Below are positions 6,248 through 11,364 of a DNA stretch of 11,364 nt, in pieces; positions within the stretch are counted from its first letter, which is position 1; every line of letters begins with the position of its first letter. The notes under the pieces are model-generated. The model made no database searches. It saw only the letters and a list, made by a program, of their open reading frames with translations, and was not told the DNA's origin. The position numbers and the translations under genes were made by a program. Source of the stretch: Chrysochromulina parva (Eukaryota; Haptophyta; Prymnesiales; Chrysochromulinaceae); contig PJAB01001938.1 in assembly GCA_002887195.1 (NCBI GenBank), positions 1 through 11,364 on the forward strand, written 5' to 3'.

Positions 6248-8344
6248 ATGTTGCGCCGGGTCAACAGTTTCTCGCGTACTATTGGCAAGCAGAGGCAACA
6301 ATTCCACTTCGAACTGTCGCACATCGAAATCGAAAGCGGAACTCCTTCGTCTCGTTCAGCGCCGTCGCTCGTTATTCAGATTGGCCGTGGGGATAAGACG
6401 ACAACTTCGAAAGAGGTTGAGGCTCCCCAGTCGGAGGGTGCTGGCCTTCCGTTTGATGGTCAAAAGCTGTCGTTTCGTGCGACGCTCTTCTCGAGCAAGT
6501 CGGGCAACGCGACAGATTACTCTGAAAAACTCTATAAGATTGCCGTACTCGCTGTCAAACCAGACTTTGGCACTACCAAGACTGTGTTCAAGGAATTGGC
6601 AGCAGCCGAGCTCGACGTGGCAGAGTACGCGCTGAGCACCGAGCCCTTCAAAGTTACGCTCAACTGCAGGGGCGATCGGCGGAACAAGATTGTGGTGCAA
6701 TTTTACATCTGCGCGTGGCCAGTCGCCGCTGGCGACGATGATGACGACGACGACGCGTCCGAGCCAGCAGCGGGCTCCGGCGTCTCGGGGCTCACGCCAA
6801 CGACGGCAAAGCCACGGCCTGAGCCAGAGGTGCATGGCGTTGGCGGGGAGATCCCGACGCCAGTGCGGTCGAACTTCCAACGGACAAGACGAGTTCCCGA
6901 TGCCATGGCGCCCGCAGAAGGAGTCAGTGAAGGTTCTTTGCGTGCCCCTGAAAAGACGCGAGAGGAACCGAGGGGACCAGCGACCGAGGCCAGGGCAGTC
7001 ACAAACAGCATCACCGAACGCATCGCAGAGCTCGAAGGTCAGCTTCTCAGCACGCGCACCAAGGCCGCTGAGAACGAGAAGTTCTTGAACGCATTGGTCC
7101 GCACGAAGGAACAAGAGGTGGCAAAGGTCTCGCGGGAGCGAGATGAGGCTCGCGCTCGGCTCACCGTGCTCGAGGAGGAGTTCAAGTTGCTGGAGGAGAA
7201 GGTCTCGAGTGCGCGTGGCGAGGCGCGCGCCCGCCTCGTCGAGCTCGACAAGGTCTCCCGTGAGCGTGATGAGTTCCGCACTCAGCTCGGACTGGCAGAG
7301 GAGCTGAAGGCGGCGGCGAAGCTGGAAGAGCTCAACCAGATGATGCTGTCCATCAACCGTCAGAACGAAACGGACGCCCACTTTGCGAGCCTCAATTCGG
7401 CTGCGAGAGCGAGTTCGAGAGCGGCGGGCAGTCGGGGTGTGGATGCGAGCATGTCGTGGAAGCCTCCCAACGCATTGGGAGCAGCTGGGTCCCGTGCAGC
7501 CGCTCTTGAGCTGGGTAGCTCGGCATCGGAGTTGCCGCCCATTGTGCCGTTGGCAGAGCTGAAGGACTCCGAGGAGAGTCAGCCCAAACGGCGGGCTGCG
7601 GCCCCACCTCCAAACAATGTCTTTGAGGATTTACCGGGGGCTCGTGGCCAAGCCCCCATGGCGAGGGCGGAAGAAGCCGGCAGTCGATCGGCGCACGCAG
7701 CGGCGACGCACGAGGATGCTCAGGGCGCTGAGGGAGAGAGCGAGGACGAAGCTGATGAAGGCGAGCCACCATCCGCCGACGGAGCTGACCAGGCGGCCGA
7801 GGAAGAGAGCGAGCAAGACGCTGACGAAGCCCAGCCACCATCCCCCGACGAGCCCAGCGACGATGGCGTCGCAGTGGTGGGCGGAAAGGCTGCGTGGAAC
7901 CCGCGCTACATCGGTAATTGGGTGCAGGAGTCGATCGAGGCGGATAAGCTCGACGCGATCCTCAAGATCCAGGGCTACAATTATCCAACACGCAAGATTG
8001 TGACCTCGGTCAAGCTTAGCATGACCTTCACGAGGGACAGCGACGGCGACCTGTTCCTCGTCATGAAAGATCCCACTGGGTCCAATCGCCTCAAGTGTAT
8101 CGATGGTGCGAAACTTGTCGTCAAGAATATGGGTGCGACACTCATTAACACTGCACAATGGGAGGCGGGCAACCTCGTGGTGAACCTCGAGACGCACAAG
8201 GGTAAGGCGGTGACGACCGCGAAGATCACGCAGCGCTACGATCCGGCCACCGACAAAATCTACTCTGAGAACGACTCGATCGAAGGCTTTTACGTGCGGA
8301 CCTTCAAACGCTCCAAGAAAGGGCCTCAGGCGGGAGATGAGTGA
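6248..8344 (+). CDS. NT-C2 / coiled-coil / FABP-like domain protein
   Basis: A 698-residue protein from ATG 6248. Residues 17-157 look like an NT-C2 domain (EEIG1/EHBP1 type): FHFELSHIEIESG start, long hydrophobic strands, AAAELDVAEYALST, ending KIVVQFYICAW. A seven-Asp run follows (163-169), then a Pro/Thr-rich linker. Residues about 252-375 form a charged heptad coiled coil with a repeated KVSRERDE motif (293, 335). Residues 380-545 are Ala/Ser/Glu-rich and probably disordered, with an acidic 23-residue duplication. Residues about 549-689 resemble the fatty-acid-binding-protein/calycin barrel: YIGNWVQESIEADKLDAIL, a G....TRKIV block, DSDGDLF, AQWEAGNLVV, and the C-terminal FYVRTFKR, comparable with the R-x-Y ending of FABPs. 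NT-C2 domains act at membranes and on trafficking or cytoskeletal partners, and FABP barrels bind lipids, so a lipid or membrane adaptor is a reasonable guess. The FABP assignment is by eye from pattern. Confidence 0.85.
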   Translation: MLRRVNSFSRTIGKQRQQFHFELSHIEIESGTPSSRSAPSLVIQIGRGDKTTTSKEVEAPQSEGAGLPFDGQKLSFRATLFSSKSGNATDYSEKLYKIAVLAVKPDFGTTKTVFKELAAAELDVAEYALSTEPFKVTLNCRGDRRNKIVVQFYICAWPVAAGDDDDDDDASEPAAGSGVSGLTPTTAKPRPEPEVHGVGGEIPTPVRSNFQRTRRVPDAMAPAEGVSEGSLRAPEKTREEPRGPATEARAVTNSITERIAELEGQLLSTRTKAAENEKFLNALVRTKEQEVAKVSRERDEARARLTVLEEEFKLLEEKVSSARGEARARLVELDKVSRERDEFRTQLGLAEELKAAAKLEELNQMMLSINRQNETDAHFASLNSAARASSRAAGSRGVDASMSWKPPNALGAAGSRAAALELGSSASELPPIVPLAELKDSEESQPKRRAAAPPPNNVFEDLPGARGQAPMARAEEAGSRSAHAAATHEDAQGAEGESEDEADEGEPPSADGADQAAEEESEQDADEAQPPSPDEPSDDGVAVVGGKAAWNPRYIGNWVQESIEADKLDAILKIQGYNYPTRKIVTSVKLSMTFTRDSDGDLFLVMKDPTGSNRLKCIDGAKLVVKNMGATLINTAQWEAGNLVVNLETHKGKAVTTAKITQRYDPATDKIYSENDSIEGFYVRTFKRSKKGPQAGDE
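6734..6754 (+). repeat. Poly-Asp coding triplet run
   Basis: Seven consecutive GAC/GAT codons encode Asp 163-169, directly after the NT-C2 domain and at the start of the disordered linker. Mixed GAC and GAT codons suggest the acidic run is held at protein level rather than being a fresh repeat expansion. Confidence 0.8.
7735..7850 (+). repeat. Imperfect 69-bp tandem duplication (acidic linker)
   Basis: The segments encoding ESEDEADEGEPPSADG and ESEQDADEAQPPSPDE lie 69 bp (23 codons) apart; matching DNA includes agccaccatc at 7764 and 7833. The in-frame duplication extends the acidic, Pro-containing linker just before the FABP-like domain. Confidence 0.75.
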
Positions 8345-8554
8345 AAAGTGATGTTAACACGATGCACCTTTGGTTCCGCGAGCTTTCCTGTTACGATCCT
8401 CAAGACCGGGCCGACTACGCAAAGAGTTTCAGTGTGCGTGTGTGCGCCTGCGCGTGTCCGCCGGCGTCTCGCTGTCTCTCGCTGAGAGATCAAGATTCAA
8501 GTGAACACGAGCGGCCTCGGTGGCCCATCGCTCGCATGCCGGACGCACCCGCGA

Positions 8555-8560
8555 AATAAA
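8555..8560 (+). terminator. Candidate polyadenylation signal AATAAA
   Basis: A canonical AATAAA lies 211 bases after the stop of the NT-C2/FABP-like gene, on the same strand. Whether this organism uses the hexamer is not known from the window, so this is a positional inference. Confidence 0.4.
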
Positions 8561-8698
8561 AACAATAGGGTGCGGAGCAGACGCGCCTAACAGTAGAATG
8601 ATTCACGTCTCCGACACGCGCATCACGCCTCACGGGGACATCCGCAAAGGTCACCGCGAGGCGCGCGAGCGCACTCAAAAGCGGCAAAGCCGACGACG

Positions 8699-8723
8699 GC
8701 GGACCGGCTGCGTTTCGGTCCGC
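8699..8723. repeat. Stem-loop, perfect 8-bp arms
   Basis: gcggaccg (8699-8706) pairs with cggtccgc (8716-8723) across a 9-nt loop. It lies midway between two convergent genes and could fold in either 3' transcript. Confidence 0.55.
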
Positions 8724-8925
8724 GGTCAAGGGCGAGAGAAGAGAGGTCAAATAGTGTGATAAGAGCACACACTGCGTGCTGAGATGTCGGAGGCACGACG
8801 CGCAGATTGTATGGCTCGACCGCTCGCCGGCTGTTGGACACCGAGGTGTGCAGAAGCCCCGTCGCCCCCGCAGTAGAGAGCCTCCGGATCCGCCATACGA
8901 GGCAGAGGCGAAGCAGAACTGTGTG

Positions 8926-9786
8926 TTACACCTGCATGTTGTGCTCTACCGACGAGACGTCATCGATCTCGTCGAGCATATCGATATACTTGTAGTTGGC
9001 CTCTGAGTCCTCTTCCGAGCACGCGATGGTCGTCGACGGCACATAGACGAGCATGCCGCTGCACGCATGTCCCTTCTCCTGCAGGGCCGCCTGAAGCTTG
9101 CCCAGCTCCTCAACCTCCGTGAATGCCACACACTTGACGTCCTCGGAATCGCCGCGGACTTCCGTGTCGGGCGCCTCGAGCGTCACATCGCCTTCGCAGC
9201 CCGCTTCGATCGCGAGCTCGAGCAGCTGCTCGTCGCTCAGCGCTGTATTGATCGCAATCCGGCCTCTGCGCTGGAAGTTGAAGGCTACCGAGCCAGAGGC
9301 GGCGACCTTGCAGTTCGCCTTCTTAGCTGCGGTCGAGACCCTCTCTACTGCACGATTCTTGTTGTCTGTCAGACAGCCGATGATCAGGCCGACGCCGCCA
9401 TGTCCGTACACCTCGTACGTCAGCTCCTCATAGCTGCTTGTATCCTTATCCAACGCACGCTTGACGTTGTTCTTGATCACATCCTTGGGCACGTTGAGAG
9501 CGTTGGCCTCTGCCATGACCGCAGCGAGCTGGCGGTTGATGGTCGGGTCGCCGCCTCCCGATTTGACGGCAATCACCACCTTCTTGCCGATGTAGCTCGC
9601 CTTCTTGGCGTAGGCGAGTGCAGTCTTGGCCATCCTGAGCTTGTTGTTCTCAAACTTGCGGCCCATGACTATGGTTGTGGAGCGATGTGATGCCACCGAC
9701 ACTGCACGGGATGACGCTACATGTAGCGTGCAGCCGCGGTCCGCGACAAGCATGATCAAGGTCGCCACGAGGGACCGCGCGACCAT
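8926..9786 (-). CDS. Organelle-targeted YebC/TACO1-like translation factor
   Basis: A 286-residue protein of the YebC/TACO1 family. Core features: MGRKFENNKLRMAKT (42-56), a GGGDPTINRQL block, NVPKDVIKNNVKRA, then YEVYGHGGVGLIIGCLTDNK, NRAVERVSTAAKK and AASGSVAFNF, and the usual acidic C-terminal domain ending DVSSVEHNMQV. TACO1 is a mitochondrial translational activator of COX1, and bacterial YebC proteins are linked to translation, including of proline-rich stretches, so this should assist organellar ribosomes. The start at 9786 is the first in-frame ATG; the open frame extends to a GTG at 9846, unlikely as a eukaryotic start. The roughly 41-residue extension (MVARSLVATLIMLVADRG... then Ser/Arg/Val-rich) has a hydrophobic core and then a transit-like stretch, suggesting a signal-plus-transit leader for a secondary plastid; a mitochondrial presequence is the alternative. 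Confidence 0.9.
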   Translation of the reverse strand: MVARSLVATLIMLVADRGCTLHVASSRAVSVASHRSTTIVMGRKFENNKLRMAKTALAYAKKASYIGKKVVIAVKSGGGDPTINRQLAAVMAEANALNVPKDVIKNNVKRALDKDTSSYEELTYEVYGHGGVGLIIGCLTDNKNRAVERVSTAAKKANCKVAASGSVAFNFQRRGRIAINTALSDEQLLELAIEAGCEGDVTLEAPDTEVRGDSEDVKCVAFTEVEELGKLQAALQEKGHACSGMLVYVPSTTIACSEEDSEANYKYIDMLDEIDDVSSVEHNMQV

Positions 9787-10055
9787 CGGGCGAGATCTGA
9801 AGGAGATCTCGAATGGATTTCGTGTTGCAGTCCGCAGAAAGTGCACCGTAACAGTGATTTAACGCGAGAATGAACGTCGAAATGTGCCGTATGGTGTATG
9901 TTTGGCCTAGATACATGTACCGTTAACATGCTACGCTTCAGCGTATATCCGTGGCCCGTGGGGCCATGTGCTGCCGGCGCAATGTTCTGAAGAACGATAT
10001 CCAGCGTGCCCAGTGACACATCGCCGCAGAAAACAAACACCTCACTGTGGTGTAT
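9787..10055. other. Intergenic region upstream of the YebC-like gene
   Basis: About 270 bases between the YebC-like ATG and the stop of the upstream minus-strand gene. It should contain the YebC-like promoter and leader and the 3' end of the WW-domain gene. The first 60 bases remain open in the YebC frame but have no ATG. Nothing else was recognised. Confidence 0.5.
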
Positions 10056-11174
10056 TCAGGATCTCCTTGCGACCTCCTTGCGCCCAAGAAGCGGCTTCTT
10101 GGGCGGCGCCGGGTCGGGCACAGCTTGTGTGAGCTCGCCAAGCGCTAGTCCACCAAACACGAGGCACTTGAGCATCCAAAAGACGACAGGCTCCTGCTTG
10201 GTAGCCGCGATGCCGCGTGCGTAGACGGCGGTGCCCGAATTGATGGCAATCACAATCCCGAGCCCTTGCAGCAACAGGCCGCGGTAAGCGTCGGGTACCT
10301 CTGTCAGCGGGAAGCCAGGATACGAGATGAGCGAGCTGAGCAGCAAGACGCCGAGGAGGAGCATGTGGCCACTCTGCAGGTACGGGAGCAGGTAGGCACC
10401 CGCCTTGTTGGGCAGCCCGCGCCCAATGAGCCGCGCCGTCCAGTCATATGGCTCGCGGTCCACCATCTCCGCGCTCGGCCCATCGATTGTATCGAAGGTG
10501 AGCAGCTCCATCAAGCGATCTCGAGCGATCTCCTGGGACGTCTTCGGCACGGAGGGGGCGTCCTCGAAGTTCGCATTCGCCAGCGGCGCGGTTTCGGCAC
10601 GCGCGCGCGTCGCCTCCCGTGCGCGGAAGCTGCTCATGCTCGGGAGGTCGAGCGCCATTGAGCTGTCCTCGATGAACGCATCCGTCATCGTGGCGTCAGC
10701 GTACAGCGCGTCGTCGGTGGGCTGCATTGGCGCGTCCCCCCTGCCACGAGCCTCTCCTGTCGCTGAGCCCTGCCGAGCCGCGCGTCGAGCAGCACGCCGC
10801 GAAGATGTGCTGCTGCTGTCTGCATCAAACGCTTGTGACGACGACGATGGTGCCGATGGTATCGATGCCGGAGCCGACGTCGCTGGCGCCTCCCATTGCG
10901 AGGTGCCCGTCGCCGCATTGAAGTAGAAAGTCTCGCCCTCGGCGCTCACGACCTCCTGCCAGCCCGGCGGAAGAGCTGCCGCAGGCGCTGGCGCTGTCGG
11001 CTGCAGATCAGATGTCTGCGGCTCCCAATCGCTCTCCCTCCCCACGCGATTCTTCCTCTTCGCGAGAAGCAGTGGCGAGACCGTCCGGGCATGTACAACC
11101 GTGACGAGGCTTGGCAGCGCCGGGCGCGAAACCGAACCCGTGAAGGCAAGAGCGAGGGTCACGATTGCAGCCAT
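10056..11174 (-). CDS. Probable plastid-targeted membrane protein with WW domain
   Basis: A 372-residue protein from ATG 11174. The N-terminus MAAIVTLALAFTGSVSRPAL looks like a signal peptide, followed by a basic stretch to about residue 45 that could be a transit peptide. A single WW domain spans about 67-98: LPPGW (68-72), YFN (84-86) and SQWEAP (92-97), with both signature Trp and the closing Pro. A long Ser/Ala/Arg-rich acidic linker follows (99-215). The C-terminal part has a conserved-looking block YDWTARLIGRGLPNKAGAYL (243-262), then three hydrophobic segments at about 268-286, 299-318 and 331-350, and a basic tail. I do not recognise the membrane domain; its style suits a thylakoid or envelope protein, but that is inference. 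WW domains bind proline-rich peptides. A strong short inverted repeat (10081-10105) covers codons near the 3' end. Confidence 0.85.
   Translation of the reverse strand: MAAIVTLALAFTGSVSRPALPSLVTVVHARTVSPLLLAKRKNRVGRESDWEPQTSDLQPTAPAPAAALPPGWQEVVSAEGETFYFNAATGTSQWEAPATSAPASIPSAPSSSSQAFDADSSSTSSRRAARRAARQGSATGEARGRGDAPMQPTDDALYADATMTDAFIEDSSMALDLPSMSSFRAREATRARAETAPLANANFEDAPSVPKTSQEIARDRLMELLTFDTIDGPSAEMVDREPYDWTARLIGRGLPNKAGAYLLPYLQSGHMLLLGVLLLSSLISYPGFPLTEVPDAYRGLLLQGLGIVIAINSGTAVYARGIAATKQEPVVFWMLKCLVFGGLALGELTQAVPDPAPPKKPLLGRKEVARRS
10081..10105. repeat. Perfect inverted repeat at the 3' end of the WW-domain gene
   Basis: cgcccaagaagc (10081-10092) and gcttcttgggcg (10094-10105) are exact reverse complements around one base. 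It lies in codons for PPKKPLLGRK, about 25 bases before the stop, so part of the symmetry may reflect coding of Lys-Lys and Leu-Leu. Confidence 0.85.
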
Positions 11175-11364
11175 GGTATGGAGATCTCCGTGCCACCTCG
11201 TCCTCTGTGAGCGTGTTTTGTGGCGGTACCGGTACGGTACACGTTGCGAGCGGTAGGGGGGTCATTCCCCGGGTGGGAGTCCGTTAACCTGCTTACGGAA
11301 CATTCCTAGAGACCGGTAAGTGAGCTCCGTCGAGATACCGGCGGATCCCTGGGAGATCCGAGAG
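11175..11364. promoter_or_regulatory. Upstream region of the WW-domain gene
   Basis: The last 190 bases lie upstream of the WW gene ATG. They include three closely spaced GGTAC copies (11225-11229, 11231-11235, 11236-11240), two forming the palindrome gtaccggtac (11226-11235), and a splice-donor-like ggtaagtgag on the plus strand (11316-11325). No gene is supported before the window edge. Confidence 0.4.

Larger units (their letters stand above)
8345..8925. other. Convergent intergenic region (two gene 3' ends)
   Basis: About 580 bases between the stops of the plus-strand NT-C2 gene and the minus-strand YebC-like gene. It carries an AATAAA at 8555-8560, suitable as a poly(A) signal for the plus-strand gene, and a stem-loop at 8699-8723. 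The small open frames here look like noise, and no RNA gene was recognised. Confidence 0.6.

Noticed and set aside
6356..7381. Long minus-strand frame opposite the NT-C2/coiled-coil gene
   Set aside because: Composition is Arg/Leu/Cys-rich with no motif; it is the antisense shadow of a well-supported gene in GC-rich DNA.
9067..9690. Long plus-strand frame opposite the YebC-like gene
   Set aside because: It mirrors the YebC codons and has no recognisable domain.
11316..11325. Splice-donor-like ggtaagtgag on the plus strand
   Set aside because: No plus-strand coding exon precedes it and the window ends 39 bases later, so it cannot be supported.

Overview
The window looks like nuclear DNA of a photosynthetic or plastid-bearing protist, GC-rich with compact and apparently intron-poor genes. 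The eukaryotic origin rests on a tandem calponin-homology (alpha-actinin type) actin-binding domain, an NT-C2 domain, a WW domain, a CCCH zinc finger and a FABP-like domain. Two proteins (YebC/TACO1-like and a WW membrane protein) have N-terminal extensions that read like signal peptide plus transit peptide, as used for secondary plastids. I infer an alga with a secondary plastid, such as a haptophyte or stramenopile, but the window does not fix the lineage. No tRNA, rRNA, CRISPR array, transposon gene, bacterial operon or viral gene was recognised.

Layout, left to right. 1-684 (-): 5' part of an alpha-actinin-like protein, cut by the window edge. 1095-1634 (-): unrecognised low-complexity, probably nuclear protein ending in a SUMO-interaction-like motif. 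2084-3211 (+): stand-alone D-glutamate cyclase (DUF4392/DGLUCY C-terminal family). 3764-4646 (-): SAM-dependent methyltransferase fused to a C-terminal CCCH zinc finger, interrupted by a +1 frameshift near 4181-4187. 5062-6027 (-): membrane-anchored metallophosphoesterase. 6248-8344 (+): three-part protein made of an NT-C2 domain, a coiled coil and a C-terminal fatty-acid-binding-protein-like domain; this is the most unusual gene here. 8926-9786 (-): organelle-targeted YebC/TACO1-like translation factor. 10056-11174 (-): probable plastid-targeted membrane protein with an N-terminal WW domain.

The genes do not form a pathway. Gene pairs at 1095-1634/2084-3211 and at 5062-6027/6248-8344 are divergent and may share bidirectional promoters; 3212-3763 and 8345-8925 are convergent 3' regions, each with a small stem-loop. 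Non-coding DNA also carries a striking 16-bp hairpin (1750-1784), a GACTT pentamer array and a GTC triplet array. Several real starts (2084, 4646, 9786) are ATGs inside longer open frames that formally begin at GTG.
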